This document shows, in pieces, positions 1 to 10,714 of a stretch of DNA of 64,000 nucleotides (the stretch's first letter is position 1; each line of letters begins with the position of its first letter). Location of the stretch: contig OY726571.1 in the NCBI GenBank assembly GCA_963383645.1, forward strand, positions 79,223,108 through 79,287,107. Reading direction: 5' to 3'. Origin of the DNA: Muscardinus avellanarius. Taxonomy: Eukaryota > Chordata > Mammalia > Rodentia > Gliridae. Made by a program: the position numbers and the translations under genes. The notes beneath the pieces were generated by a model. It was not told the origin of the DNA. It saw only the letters and a program-made list of their open reading frames with translations, and made no database searches.

Positions 1-1039
1 ATAAATTTATGTCAGGATATAGAATGTTAGTTTTTCTCTTAAGTACTTTGGATTCTGAGTTCACTTTAGGCTGCTGCTTATGGAAAAGAAGGGAGAAAGA
101 TGTTATAAAAGAGCTAAGATGTGATGAAGGAGCTGGAAATTTAAATGATAATAGCTACAGGTGTGACTCAGAACTTAGAGGACCATGATGAGGAAGAAAC
201 TCTTGAGTCTCTTGAGTCCAATGCAGTGCTTGTGGTGGAGAAATTCTCAGATTTCAGATCTGAAAAGAAAGCATTGTTTTGCAGATGAAAAATGTGAGCA
301 GAGGAAAAGGAGGGAACACATTTCTTTCTTATGTTGCCACACACTGGCTGGATTCTATTAGAGTCCCTAAAATGCAAGATGAGTCAGCCTCATGAATTGA
401 AACCAGTTTGGTTGTTGAACCAGCACTATTTGCAGAGTCCTATGGACAAAGACTATTTGGCAAGAGAAGGAAAGTATCTCACTGCCTTAACTCTGCCTTT
501 TGTGCTATTAACTATTAGGACAGGACAAGGTCTGACAAGGCATCTTTTGCATTGGGGAGTGCCCTGGTTTGAGAGCATCAGAAATCCAATTTCCATTTCT
601 AGGCTTTTTGATGTTTCTTGCTGTGTCTTATATTTGCAACAGAACAGCTTGCTGAAGCAGTCTCAAGCAGGTGGGCTTTGACCCTCACTTGCCCTCCAAG
701 GCCAAAACTAAGAAGGCCCACGGACTTCATTTAATGCCAAGTTTTCCAGGTAACGGATGTAAATCAACCTGAAACTTAGAGAGAGAAGGATGTGGAGATG
801 AAGGAACACCTGTATCCCAGTTGTAACCTTGCAACACTCCTAAAATCAAATGCTCCCATTGGACACAAGAGTAGCTTTTCCCATGGCTTTCAGAACATAG
901 ATATCTAATGAGTCCTAGCACTTAAAAATATCTCAAGTCAGAGATCCACAGTTGAGTTGAATTAGTTGGTCAGGGTATTTGTTCACCCACTTAAGCAGAT
1001 GAGAAGCCAGGAAGACAAAGGAGAGATAATATGAGTTCT
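1..1039. other. Unique sequence, no gene recognised
   Basis: Ordinary mixed-composition mammalian sequence. A 116-codon open frame at 331-681 on the + strand has no recognisable domain, and I treat it as chance. No repeat was recognised in this stretch. Confidence 0.6.
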
Positions 1040-1235
1040 GAAACGAAGGAGACTTGGGCTCAAAGTTTTCCGCCACTGCCTAGCAACTGCTAAGGTTATA
1101 ACATATTCTCTGATTCTCAGACTCTTACCTCAAAAATTTAAACTAATAATGTGTCCCTAATAGAAATGTTAAGAAGACTGAGATAAAATAAGCAAAGTAC
1201 ATAGTAAAAAATATTCAATGAATATTAATATCATA
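1040..1235 (+). repeat. MIR SINE relic
   Basis: The order of short matches follows the MIR consensus: a 'gggctcaaagtt' start, a degenerate 'tctcagactcttacctcaaaa' core resembling the MIR 'cctcagtttcctcatctgtaaaa' segment, then 'gagataaaataagcaaagtac' and an 'ataaa'-like end. It is an old, highly diverged tRNA-derived element shared by all mammals. Recognised by eye only. Confidence 0.6.
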
Positions 1236-1562
1236 ATTTAGACTGAGGGCCCTGTCACATTTTGAGAGCTTCTATTTATTTCCCCCTCCCTCCAATTGGC
1301 TCTGCTTTTCACACAATTATATGTTTTACCTTTTTTCTAACATTTTATTAGTGTTTAATAAATTTTCTTAAATGAAAAATAAGTTTTTATATAAAGTAGA
1401 AAATAGCAGGGGGAATTATTCACTGGCCATCCCATAGGTCAAACAAGAAAAGAAAAATACTTTGCATTTTTTTTTCTCTTGATGACTCCTACAGAGGCTT
1501 GTTCCAGGTTCAAATACAATCTTTTTCAGAACCTCAATGGTTCTTTTGTCCTTCTAAAACCA
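1236..1562. other. AT-rich unique sequence
   Basis: No gene or named repeat recognised. It contains short A/T runs and a T-rich tract just before the first SINE. Confidence 0.6.
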
Positions 1563-1731
1563 ACAATCTTTTATTTTATTTTATTTTGTACTGGGGATTA
1601 AACCCAGAGGCATTCTACCACTGGGTTGATGAAGGTCTCACTAAGTGGCAGAAGTTGGCCTCAAATCTATTATTCCCCTGTCCAGCTTTCCAAGTACTAA
1701 GAGGAATGCACCCACCACTGTATCCAGATAA
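1563..1731 (-). repeat. B1-dID-type composite SINE
   Basis: Read on the minus strand it has a B1-like front half and an ID-like back half. On the + strand this appears as a TTTTA-rich tail, then 'gtactggggattaaaccca' (the ID half), 'ggtctcactaagt', and the B1 half to about 1731. It is considerably diverged. It abuts a second SINE of the same orientation. Confidence 0.85.
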
Positions 1732-1938
1732 GTTTTTTTTTCCTTTTACAGCACTGAGGATTGAATCCAGGAGTATTATAGGCCCTTGCTTATTTTTTTT
1801 TATTTTGAATCAGAGTCTCAGGGTCTCATAGAGTTTCTAAGAGTCTTGCTAAATTGCTGAGGCTGTCTCAAATCTGCAGTCCTCCTATCTTAGCCTTCCA
1901 ATTCCTGGGATTATAGGCATGAGCCACCATTCCCAGCT
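1732..1938 (-). repeat. B1-dID-type composite SINE
   Basis: Second SINE in tandem with the preceding one, same orientation. A T-run tail comes first, then 'actgaggattgaatccagg' (ID half), and it ends with 'gagccaccattcccagct', the reversed B1 start. The T-run between the two elements suggests that one inserted into or beside the tail of the other. Confidence 0.9.
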
Positions 1939-2429
1939 CCAGCTTTGTTTTGATATAAGTAAATCTAAGCATTGAAATCTAGCATGTCCAGCATAAACAA
2001 CTTTTAAATATTGTACATTCATCTCCAACCCCTTTACCCTCAGGTAAAATATTAATATTTCAGCTCATGCATAAAAGGAATTCCTCAGAAACCATGCCTA
2101 AGGAAGCATCTATTTCAATCCTGTAAGAGTTTAACAATAAAATTTGTCTTGAACACTTATGTAAAGCTCCTGGAAGGAGGCAGAAAAAAAAGATCCTCAA
2201 TCACCTGGAAGAAAGTTCACTTTTATAAATCTGCATGTTGAGTGAATAATTAGTAAAGATGGTCCCTGACACAGAGTCAAATTAAGCTCCACTGGACACC
2301 ATAGCAGAGAACTTCCATTCTTCCTCTTTGAGCAGGGAAACACATCTGCCTAAGAAAAGGTCAGTTTTTTCTTAGCAGTGAGAAGAAGATAGTGGGATTT
2401 GCTTTTGTTTTTCCTTTTAGAAATGAACT
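1939..2429. other. Unique sequence
   Basis: No gene, RNA or named repeat recognised. Confidence 0.6.
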
Positions 2430-2617
2430 AAGGAGCTAGGTATGATGGTGCACACTTGTAATCCCAGTACTTGGGAGGCTGAGACAGGAGGATCTCAGGT
2501 TTGAGATCAGTTTCACTATTAGTGAGGCTCTCCGCTACTTACTGAGACCTGTTTGCAAAATAAAAAATAGAGCTGGGGGTGTAGCTTGGAAGTAGAGTGC
2601 CCCTGGGTTCCATCCCC

Positions 2618-2620
<3 letters not shown>
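2430..2620 (+). repeat. B1-dID-type composite SINE
   Basis: It starts with 'gagctaggtatgatggtgca', continues with 'cttgtaatcccag' and 'gacaggaggatctc' (B1 half), an A-rich linker near 2560, then 'gagctgggggtgtagcttgg' and 'ccatccccagta' (ID half). Its 3' end runs straight into a pure CA repeat, so the tail has probably been replaced by or converted into the microsatellite. Confidence 0.92.

Positions 2621-2660
<40 letters not shown>
2621..2660. repeat. (CA)20 microsatellite
   Basis: Twenty uninterrupted CA units lie directly at the 3' end of the preceding SINE. This is a common fate of an A-rich SINE tail. The open frames of 66 and 68 codons seen on the minus strand here are translations of this repeat. 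Confidence 0.98.
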
Positions 2661-2663
<3 letters not shown>

Positions 2664-5322
2664 CACACAGGAAGAGCTGGTAAATGCCTCCCTGCTGCGG
2701 GTAATTTGCTTCCATAGCCACAGCTGCAGCTGCAAGGGTTTTCATGACATCCAGGGCAGAGACCGGTGAGACCTTAATTCAGACTGAAAATGCCACCAGT
2801 TTTCTCACATTCTCTAGTGGCTGGATTTGGGTGTGGATAGATTCTATGGCTTTCTCTTCCAAATCCTCTTCCAGTTTAACATTGTCTCAATAGTCAGCTT
2901 CTCTGACTACCAATACTTTCTAAATATTGAACATCATTCAGTTATTCTAGCTGATTGTCAAATTGGGTAATGCCACCAGGTTGGATGATGGAATAGAGAT
3001 CTTGTGACACCTGCCAGCTCACGGGCCCTGATGTGACACTACTGCTGTTCAGTACCCAACTTCTGCCACAGAAAGAACCTCCTTCCTTCAAGGGAAGTAT
3101 TCACAAAGATTTTCCTTCTTAGCAAGTCTTTCTGCCTCTCATATTCTATCAGAGAAACCAAAAGAAGCTAAAAGTAAGATCATCATTACTAAAGTCTTAG
3201 GGATGTACTTGTATTCCTCATAGGTTATCCATCTTTAAAACAACCAAAAGCCAGAGAATCCCTTAAAGAGCTCGATTTGAATTAAATTGCCTGCCTCTTG
3301 GCCTAGAATCTATTCACACAAACTTAACCATAGCCCAAGACAATGAACAGATTTCTGGAACCAGAATTGAGCTAGGGAGACTGTTGGGCTTTGCCTCTTT
3401 GCAGATACAGTGTCTGCATAAGTGAATTTTTTAATATGGAGATAAATGTTTTAATATTAGAGATCCCTAAAAGAAGAAGAAGTTGGCAGCTCATTAAGAG
3501 TGTGCATAGGTACCATACACAGGCAAAAGAGTACCTCTGGGCAATTTCATGCTTCAGACATCAAAAGAACAAATCGTAAAATCTGCTTGTAGTAAAACAA
3601 AGGCAAAATTTTATGGCATGGCTGGTATCTATTATTTACCTCATAAATGGAGAAAAATATTACTAGATCTTTAATCGGATGTATCTGAAAAGATTGGGGA
3701 ATAAATATAATATAGCGGAGTATATGTGTGCTCTATGTTTACTATTTCCTATACTAAACAAATGCAAATGACCTTAATCATTTACAATGTTAACCTTGTT
3801 TCTAATAATACAATCAGTTGTGCACATTAAAAGCCTTGTTAATCTACAAATGATAGGTGACCTCAGTCATTTCATTTTTTGGGCTCAAGGCCTGACAAAG
3901 ATGATATTTTTGTTTTCCCTATTTTATGCCTAAAATTATCATGTTGACAGGCCTAAACAAAACAAAACAAAAAACAACGAACAATTGCCCTATGTATGTG
4001 AATGGAATGAGAATGTTCTGGGCCCTTTTATGGTGAATACTGCACACAGAAAAAGCCAATACATCACTCAGAATGCCAGTGGGGTAGGACGCAAAGCAAA
4101 GCAAAAGGGCAAGGAGCCCGCTGCAGTCCACCTGAGCATCTCACGCATGTGGGGTTCATCCTTTCCTCCAAACCCGACAGCTCTGCCAGTGTGCTCTCCA
4201 TGCTATGACAGAGTAGGATAAAAAACTAAAGATTAATCACCCCGTGCTGCCAAGGCAGTTCATTAAACATCATTGACAGCCTCCGCTCTGTTTTTAGATG
4301 GCTGAGAATCAAGTAGTTGCACATCAAAATGTGATTTTTTTTTTTTCGTTTCTTGGCGCAGGACCTTTCTCTGTCATCATTTCATGTCCTCAAAGGCCTG
4401 AGAGTAGCTGCCATCCTTGGGTAACAATGGGCACCATGCAAAAGCAGCTCAGAACCAGAGTGGCTGTAGCAGATGCTGTCTTATGTATTGCCAAAGAATG
4501 GCCCCTTTCATTTCTGTCCTGAATGCAGTCTTTCTTCCCATTTCTAAATGTTTTCTAGCATGAAGCCTAATCCTTATCTATTTCTTTTTGGAAGAAGGGC
4601 TGTGCCCTGGCCTTTGGATCCAGCATAGCCTTCACCATGCAAATATGGATTTGCAAAGACATGGCACTAGGATGGTGGTCTTCACCTTCCTTCCAGCTCT
4701 TGCTTGTTTCTAATGGGGAGGGAGCAGCATGTTCCAAGGTCAGGGTGAGCTGGGCCAAGCTATTCCAAATGTAGTAAAAAGTGCTGAGACTGAAGCACAC
4801 AATTTTGTGCTGTAAAGAGTCTCTGCTTGTGGGAACAGGCAGATTAGAAAAGGAAGCTGGTTCACAAAGAGCTGGAATAAACAAAGCAAGCTCAGAGCAA
4901 TTCATTCCTATGTTTGCTTGTGAAAAAAGAACCAGGACGGCCCCATGGACATCCAGATCCATGGAAACTGGAGGAAAAGAAGCTCTCCTATGAGGCGATG
5001 AATTTATATCTTTGCATGGCATAATCGAGAGTGGCTCCCCCAAAGGCAAGAGTCTCCATCGTTCTTCCTCAGAGGTCGCTCCTAATGAATGGGATTCAAA
5101 ACTGTCAAAGTTTGTTTTAATGAATATTGTAGGTTATTCATTTCTGTTTTATGAGTTGAACTCTTCGATAAAATTGCCCTTGAGGTCTGATTTTCTAGAA
5201 GAGTTTAGCAATTTCTTACCCGGGGACAGGCAAAAGGTTACTTAAAAAATTTCCCTTGTGCTTCCAAAAATTATTTGAACTTTGTTTTTTTCCCCCCCAC
5301 AATTTGCCATATCTTTATTTTG
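2661..5322. other. Long unique block, no gene recognised
   Basis: A 2.7-kb stretch without a clear young repeat. It includes the longest open frame of the window (160 codons, 4567-5049, minus strand), which has no signal peptide, membrane segment or domain that I recognise, and no splice or promoter context. I therefore do not call it. A 9-bp T-run lies near 4335. Confidence 0.55.
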
Positions 5323-5537
5323 CCTTTTTTGGGGGGGTGTACTAGGAGTGGAAACCAGGGGCTTTTCTACCTCTGGGCTGCACTCCCGTACCTATTTTAT
5401 ACTTTATTTGAAAACAGGGTCTCACTAAGTTGCTGAGAGCCTCACTAAGTAGCTGAGGCTGGCTTCGAACCTGTGTGATCCTCCTGTCTCAGCCTCCCGA
5501 GCTCTGGGATTACAAGCGTGCACCACCACGCCCGGCT
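5323..5537 (-). repeat. B1-dID-type composite SINE
   Basis: It begins with a short T/G run, then 'gtactaggagtggaaaccag' (ID half), 'ggtctcactaagttgctgag', and 'gtgcaccaccacgcccggct' (reversed B1 start). It is full length on both halves. The 'tcactaagt' segment occurs twice, a feature of one subtype of this SINE. Confidence 0.93.
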
Positions 5538-6362
5538 CCTTTATTTTGCTTTTTAAGTGAAAAGACACTGTGCTGGTATATAGGGGACAAATAGAGGAGC
5601 AAAAGATACTTGCTCAAAGAAACTCACAGATGGAACAGACACTCTATGTGCTATAACAGCAAGGAAAGTAGGTGAGTGATCATGGATCTGTGGGACAGTT
5701 AGAGATTTTTTAGAGATTTCTGTGTTTGCTGCCAGCACAGCCTGATTCCCCCTTTCTGCCCCTAGTGGGAGTTATTAAAACACCACATACACGTGTCCAT
5801 TTTGTACAGAGAGACCCATGAAGAAAGCAAGAGGCCACTAGCCTGTGTGTAGGGTAGATAAGTTTTCAGCCCATGCTCAGTTACTATTTTTTGATCAAGG
5901 GCCTAGAAATAACCATCTGGGTAATCAGACTGTTACATTAGCATGCAATGTTGGCTAAATCCACAGGCAGCTGGCTAAGTACTATTTAAACTGGGTGCTG
6001 ATATGGGAGGAGGTCCTGACAGGCAGTAGTTAGGGGACACTCAACCATTCTACCCATGTCAACGGTAATGATACCGTAATTCTCTCCAAAATGTGGTTCT
6101 TTTGCTGTTTTGACAGGTGGGTTGTTATTCCAACAGTCTGCATTATTGGAAACACGTAGACTAGACATCATATATGGATATGCATATGCATGTGTTTTTG
6201 TGGTTGTATATATTTGTAGAGGAGTTCATGAGAATCTGTCATCCATATTTATTAAATGTGTCCACTAAAAACGTAATTTTTATTGTGTGATGTAGAAAAA
6301 TATGAAAATATGTAAAAATGCTAAGGACAGGAGAGGTTGATTTATTTTCTAGAGTATCACTT
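5538..6362. other. Unique sequence
   Basis: No gene or named repeat recognised in this 0.8-kb interval. Confidence 0.55.
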
Positions 6363-6399
6363 TGTGTGTGTGTGTGTGCGTGCGTGCGTGTGTGTGTGT
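6363..6399. repeat. (TG)n with (CGTG) interruptions
   Basis: An alternating purine-pyrimidine tract of TG units with three CGTG-type units in the middle. Confidence 0.97.
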
Positions 6400-6504
6400 T
6401 TCAAGTGGCTTATATGGACCAGACAATACCTAACATGGTTTCTAGATCTTTACTTTAATGATTCCATCATTCTAAGTAAAAGAGAAGTTGCCATTGCAAA
6501 CACA

Positions 6505-6722
6505 TGGCCTGGGTTTATGGTTACAGGCATAAGCTTTGGTGTCAGGTTAACTTTAAGTACAGCTGCACTTTCTGCCATTATAAATTCTGGGATCCTCTGG
6601 GATTTATTAAATCTCTTTGGGTTTCAGTGTCGTCAGCTGCAAAATCCTAGTACTGATATATCTCACAGGGCTGTTGTATGGATCGAATTGGGTAAGGCAT
6701 GAAAAGCAGTTTGTGCAAATCA
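6505..6722 (+). repeat. MIR SINE relic
   Basis: A fairly complete MIR. 'aagctttggtgtcaggttaac' corresponds to the MIR 'ggagtcag' start, 'ctctttgggtttcagtgtcg' to its 'cctctgtgcctcagtttcct' core, and 'cagggctgttgtatggatc' to 'agggttgttgtgaggatt'. This is one of the better preserved MIRs in the window. Confidence 0.8.
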
Positions 6723-6823
6723 TGATGAAGAATAATCATGGGAGAAAATGTGGTCTCCTATGGTTATAGCTGTGAGAGTCATAAAATCTGAAAAAAGTAA
6801 GTTAGCAAAACTGAATATACTTG

Positions 6824-6865
6824 GTTTCTTCATATTAAAACTTTGTTTCTTCATATTAAAACTTT
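6824..6865. repeat. Perfect 21-bp tandem duplication
   Basis: Two identical head-to-tail 21-bp units at 6824-6844 and 6845-6865, each starting 'gtttcttcatatt'. There are no mismatches, so the duplication is recent relative to the diverged repeats around it. Confidence 0.95.
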
Positions 6866-7065
6866 GGTTTGAGAATTGTTGACTAGATAGAACTTTCCTA
6901 TCCTGGGGAAAGGTCAAGTTGTACATTTCTTTGTTCTTCTTAAAAGTAAAAATGATCTTTTTGTTTAAATCACTGAATTTCGATTAGTCTTAATTATTCT
7001 CACAAAGCAATCTGGGGTTGTAGTAAGATAAACCCATGTATTTATTAAGGCAGTTTATTATCAGT

Positions 7066-7066
<1 letters not shown>

Positions 7067-7110
<44 letters not shown>

Positions 7111-7118
7111 GGGGGGGG
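7067..7118. repeat. (GT)n plus G10 run
   Basis: GT dinucleotides at 7067-7107, then an A and ten consecutive Gs at 7109-7118. Confidence 0.97.
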
Positions 7119-7149
7119 CAAGTGAGTGTGCACACGATTGAGATTTTGG

Positions 7150-7300
7150 CATTTGTGTTTCCTTGGGAAAGAGCCTGCTATGGATTAGAAGTCAGGGACT
7201 CCGGTTTAAGTACAAGTTCTAAAACTAGCTTGTGTTATTGTGGATAAATGACTTAATTGTTCTAGTCTTAATTTAATTCTTTGAACAATCAGATCTGTGC
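7150..7300 (+). repeat. MIR SINE relic
   Basis: 'tagaagtcagggactccggt' and 'aagtacaagttctaaaact' fit the MIR 'ggagtcaggagacctgggttcaaatcctagctct' front. 'gtggataaatgacttaattg' fits the later 'gtgaccttgggcaagttactta' part. 3' truncated. Matched by eye. Confidence 0.6.
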
Positions 7301-7529
7301 ATATTCAATTATTTTGGCTCCAACTCTATCCTGAGACTCGATGACACTTTTGTCTAAAACAGCCCCATAAATGATGGCCAAGGATAACCAGGAGAAGCTT
7401 CATTTTTATCTAATCTGGGGTCCCTCAAATTTCAAGATTTCTGAAAATATCAAATCAATCAGCAATCTCATAACCTCCTAGCAAAGGCTTATCCTGTTCA
7501 GATGCCCCGCCCCATGCAGCTGAAAATCC

Positions 7530-7700
7530 AAATTATTCACTGGAAACCAACCATGTGTCAAGTGTTATACTACATGCTGGAAAATCAAGATAGAAAGCAA
7601 TCTTCCTAATGAGGAAAACGCATGACATTTGCAATGTTTTTAAATGCTAGACAAGTGCAGAGAAAAACTGCTACACATTACTAGTAAGGTCTGCTAAATT
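7530..7700 (-). repeat. L2-type LINE relic (low certainty)
   Basis: 'aaccatgtgtcaagtgttat' followed by 'actacatgctggaaaatcaag' resembles the reverse complement of the L2 3' region, with its 'ctactatgtgccaggcactg' motif followed by 'ggggata'. Only this short core matches well. Confidence 0.4.
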
Positions 7701-7835
7701 TATACACAGGTGCATTTGGAGATGTGTTTTAAAGGACATCAAAGAACTGATCTGGTAGATAAACTGATAAAAGGAAAATGGAATTTCCCCAGAAAAGGAA
7801 TAAACACTTGTCATGATCCAAAGGTATAAGAGATC

Positions 7836-7937
7836 GTGCGTGCGTGCGTGTGTTTGCGTGCGTGTGCACGTGTGTGTGTGCGTGCATGTGCGTGTGTGTG
7901 TGCGTGCATGTGTGTGTGTGTGTGTATGTGTGTGTGT
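7836..7937. repeat. Mixed (TGCG)n/(TG)n tract
   Basis: About 100 bp of TG units interspersed with CG and CA dinucleotides (TGCGTGCGTG at the start, plain TG at the end). It is almost entirely alternating purine and pyrimidine and contains roughly a dozen CpGs. Confidence 0.97.
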
Positions 7938-8554
7938 TGCTGGAACCCAAGGGATCTTGATGCATTTAGAGAATGAATAGAAGAGGTTTCATTACTGTGA
8001 AACTAGGAGGAAGGACAGTGGCTAAGATACCAGAAGGTCCAGGTTCAAATTCTACTTTCTTTCCTTCCTATTTCATTTTCTAGTCCATAAGAGAAAAGGA
8101 TATGGCCTGATGAGGATATATTTTTTAACATATTCAGGAAATGTTAATTATTTTTCTTTCTATTAGTTAGAGAAACACAGCAAATAGACATTGGCCAGGT
8201 AGACCATGACTTGATATAAAGAAAGTCTATCTATGTTAGTTACCCAAAATGGTCTCCTGTCTATTGCTGCTAGGGACATATACTGGACACTTTGATGGCT
8301 ATTTTCATAGCATTGTGGCAGGTAAGTTAGAAAAAAGGCCAAATCCAAGTGTGTCCTTTTATAAAAATAGTGAGCAGGGGACCAACCCAATGTTCCGTCT
8401 TAGGTACTGGGTGAATTGTGACGATGAGCACCTGAAGTTTGCCAGTCACTGGAAATATGATGAATTTAGTTTTGCGGGTTCTAAAGTGTCCATTGGGTGT
8501 CAGCTGGAGGCCTTCAATGAATGTCTGAATACAAAGTAGTGTCTCAGAAGTAAG
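7938..8554. other. Unique sequence with an open frame
   Basis: A 96-codon + strand frame (8249-8539) and overlapping minus-strand frames lie here without a recognisable domain. An exon-like segment inside it is listed separately. It is bounded on the right by a DNA-transposon relic. Confidence 0.5.
8274..8321 (+). other. Candidate 48-bp exon
   Basis: It is flanked by a pyrimidine-rich stretch ending 'ctattgctgctag' and by a perfect donor CAG|GTAAGT (CAGGTAAGT at 8319-8327). The 48 bp are open in phase 0 (16 codons, mostly hydrophobic, ending LWQ). No protein family is recognised and no neighbouring exon was found, so it may be a chance pairing of splice motifs. Confidence 0.15.
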
Positions 8555-8775
8555 TCCAGTGCAGTGCTGTCCCATAGAAACCTAGAGCCAGCCTCAAAGA
8601 AAAGCTATCTAGTCGCCGTACAAACACACCAAAGTATAACTGGTCTACATTTTATTCAATGCAATATATATGAAATGCTATATCACTCTGTAATCAAAAT
8701 AGAACCATTAATAATATGTTCTGTAATTTTCTTTCTCTTGCTAAGTCTTGGGCTCTGGGTGCACTTTACATTGGG
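8555..8775 (+). mobile_element. hAT-type MER DNA-transposon relic
   Basis: It begins 'cagtgcagtgctgtcccata', matching the 'gtgctgtccaatagaa' end of a common non-autonomous mammalian hAT element. It continues in consensus order with 'ctatctagtcgccgt', an AT-rich middle ('tgtaatcaaaatagaacc', 'attaataatatgtt') and 'ctaagtcttgggctctgggt'. Non-coding. The exact subfamily name is uncertain. Confidence 0.6.
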
Positions 8776-9004
8776 TTTGTCTCAAGCCATCTTTCCAGGG
8801 TCATCAGCCTTTGTGAGTTAGAGATTTCAACCTTGCAAGTTCTAGATCATGCTGATGGATAGGGTGAGTCCATTAGCAATTCATAGTTAAGAGATTCTAG
8901 AAGTTTGAGAACTCAGTATTAAATATCATTGACAGTTTCTCCTTCATTAAGCTTGTGAGTTATTAGGGAATAGGGCTGCTGCTGGCCTTAATGTCCATTC
9001 TCAT

Positions 9005-9017
9005 TCTCTCTCTCTCT

Positions 9018-9080
<63 letters not shown>
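9005..9080. repeat. (CT)n microsatellite
   Basis: A pyrimidine tract of about 76 bp, pure CT after two early interruptions. Polypurine on the minus strand. Confidence 0.97.
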
Positions 9081-9084
<4 letters not shown>

Positions 9085-9326
9085 ATCGCTGAATTAAATG
9101 AAGGCACAGTGTCCCTGGGCAGACCTGTCTTACCTGGGGTGGCAGAGCACAGGTGGGCTTCTAGCCTTTGTCACCACCTCTGCCCTGAGGCTCTGTATCA
9201 TGCAAACTACCTTGTCACAGGAGGGGACAGAGGCAGGGAGGGAGAGCGCAGACATTTACAAGTGATTAAAAGGATACAGGTGTTCAGTGTTTAAGTAGAG
9301 GAAGTTTATGCCAGAAGACTTGGCTC

Positions 9327-9518
9327 CTTTTTTGTATGTCATTGGGGATTGAACCCTGGGGCATTTTAACACTGAACTGCACCCCCAGCCCTACTACAGG
9401 GTCTCTCACAAAGTTGCAGAGCGTTTGGTTAGGTTGCTGAGGTTGGCTTCGCACCTGAGATCCTCCTGTTGCAGCCTTCCAAGAATTGGGACCACAGGTG
9501 TCCACCACCATGCCTGGT
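9327..9518 (-). repeat. B1-dID-type composite SINE
   Basis: 'cattggggattgaaccctgg' (ID half), 'gcacccccagccc', then 'cctcctgttgcagccttcc' and 'tccaccaccatgcctgg' (reversed B1 half). It lacks a long T tail and is moderately diverged, so it is an older copy. Confidence 0.88.
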
Positions 9519-9544
9519 GGGACTTGGCTGTTTTAGAAGCAGGA

Positions 9545-10028
9545 AAGTCTCTGAAGTAATGTTATCTAAGCTAAGACCTGAAGGATGGCCAGAAATAAAA
9601 CCACAGAAAGGTGGTGTGTAGAGCAGGCCCAGGAGGTGCAGTTGAAAGAGGGGACCCAGAGGGACTCAGAGAAATACCTGGAGAGGAAGGGCCTGGGGAG
9701 TCAGGCGTGGGCAGGATCCTGGACACCAGTGATGTCAGTAGGGGTCGAGACAGGTCTAGAAGAAGCTGCCGAAAATACAGGATCAGAAGCAAGGGTGAGC
9801 AGTGCCAAGAAAACAATGTTAAGATGAGAGGCAAACTCACGCTGTAAAAGGAACAGCAAGTCAGATACAGCAGGACAGTGGGGAAGAGCTGCCCTGGTGT
9901 AGGTTATAGGAGGCCGAGCAGATGTGGTGAGCGTGGTGCTGAGAAAGGAAGTCAGCTGGATAGAAAAGAACCAATGAGGGAGCTGGAAAGGCAGCTGACT
10001 GCTGGGAGCAAGGGAAGGGGCTCAGCTC
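9545..10028 (-). repeat. L2-type LINE relic, left part
   Basis: Purine-rich sequence with 'aagacctgaaggatggccag' near its start. It resembles the reverse complement of L2, where 'gagacctgaaggatg' precedes a GA-rich stretch. It continues right of the SINE insertion at 10470-10660. The open frames of about 80 codons here follow from the purine-rich composition. Confidence 0.45.
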
Positions 10029-10045
10029 AGAAAAAGATGAACCCA

Positions 10046-10270
10046 CCGGGCGTGGTGGCGCACGCTTGTAATCTCCGTGCTTGGGAAACAAAGACAGGAG
10101 GATCACGCATGTTCAAAGCCAGCTGTGCGCTGGCTTAGAAGACCCTGTTTCCAAATTAAAAAAAAAATTGTAAAAATAGGTCTGGGAGTGTAGCCCGGAG
10201 GTAGAAGGCTTCCAGGAACCCCAGTACCACCAAAAAAAAAAAAAAAAAAAAAAGCAAGAAAGAAAAAAAA
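10046..10270 (+). repeat. B1-dID SINE with 17-bp target duplication
   Basis: Front half 'ccgggcgtggtggcgcacgc', linker with an A-run, back half 'ggtctgggagtgtagcccgg', and a long A tail. It is flanked by identical 17-bp copies of 'agaaaaagatgaaccca' at 10029-10045 and 10271-10287, which define the insertion precisely. The intact duplication marks a comparatively recent L1-driven insertion. Confidence 0.97.
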
Positions 10271-10362
10271 AGAAAAAGATGAACCCAGTGCAGGGTTATG
10301 GGAGCTGTTTCTTTTTTCCCTTTGCTTTTGTTTTTAGTCACAGAGTCACAGAATTCCAGCAC

Positions 10363-10450
10363 TCTTTTTTTTTTTTTTTTTGGTGGTACTGGTGTTCCCA
10401 GAAGCCCTCCTACCTCCGGGCTACACTCCCAGACCTATTTTTATACTGTT
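10363..10450 (-). repeat. SINE fragment (ID-like half only)
   Basis: A T-run followed by 'ggtggtactggtgttcccag' and 'cgggctacactcccagacc', the reversed ID half. The B1 half is missing, so it is 5' truncated at about 10450. Confidence 0.9.
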
Positions 10451-10469
10451 CCCTGTCAATTGCAGCAAA

Positions 10470-10660
10470 GTAGATGGAAAATCCACAGAAAATACATGGG
10501 CGGGGTAGAAAAGGGCTCCAGAGCAGGAAGGTGTGTTGGGTTCTCTTTGCAAACCTACTGCACAATGTAGGGCGTTTTAATGGAATGGGTATTGAATCCA
10601 GAGATACGAGGTCAAGTCAACAAGGAGCCATCAGAGGGTGGGCTTAGCCAGCGCTGTCTT
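10470..10660 (-). repeat. L2-type LINE relic, right part
   Basis: 'gggcgttttaatgg' and 'caaggagccatcagagggtg' resemble the reverse-complement L2 stretch 'ggattttatt...ggaagccattggagggt'. It is probably the continuation of the L2 relic left of the SINE insertions. Confidence 0.4.
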
Positions 10661-10714
10661 GTCTCTAGCTCTCCCTTCATGTCAGTCCTGGGATGGATGA
10701 AGATGCTCATTTTC

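Noticed and set aside
331..681. 116-codon + strand frame
   Set aside because: No domain, no supporting context. Consistent with chance.
2535..2745. Two overlapping minus-strand frames rich in Cys-Val
   Set aside because: Translation of the (CA)20 microsatellite and the adjoining SINE.
4567..5049. 160-codon minus-strand open frame
   Set aside because: Longest frame in the window, but there is no recognisable domain, signal or membrane segment and no promoter or splice context. Length alone is compatible with chance in 64 kb on six frames.
7729..7965. His-Thr-rich 78-codon frame
   Set aside because: Translation of the TG/CG repeat tract.
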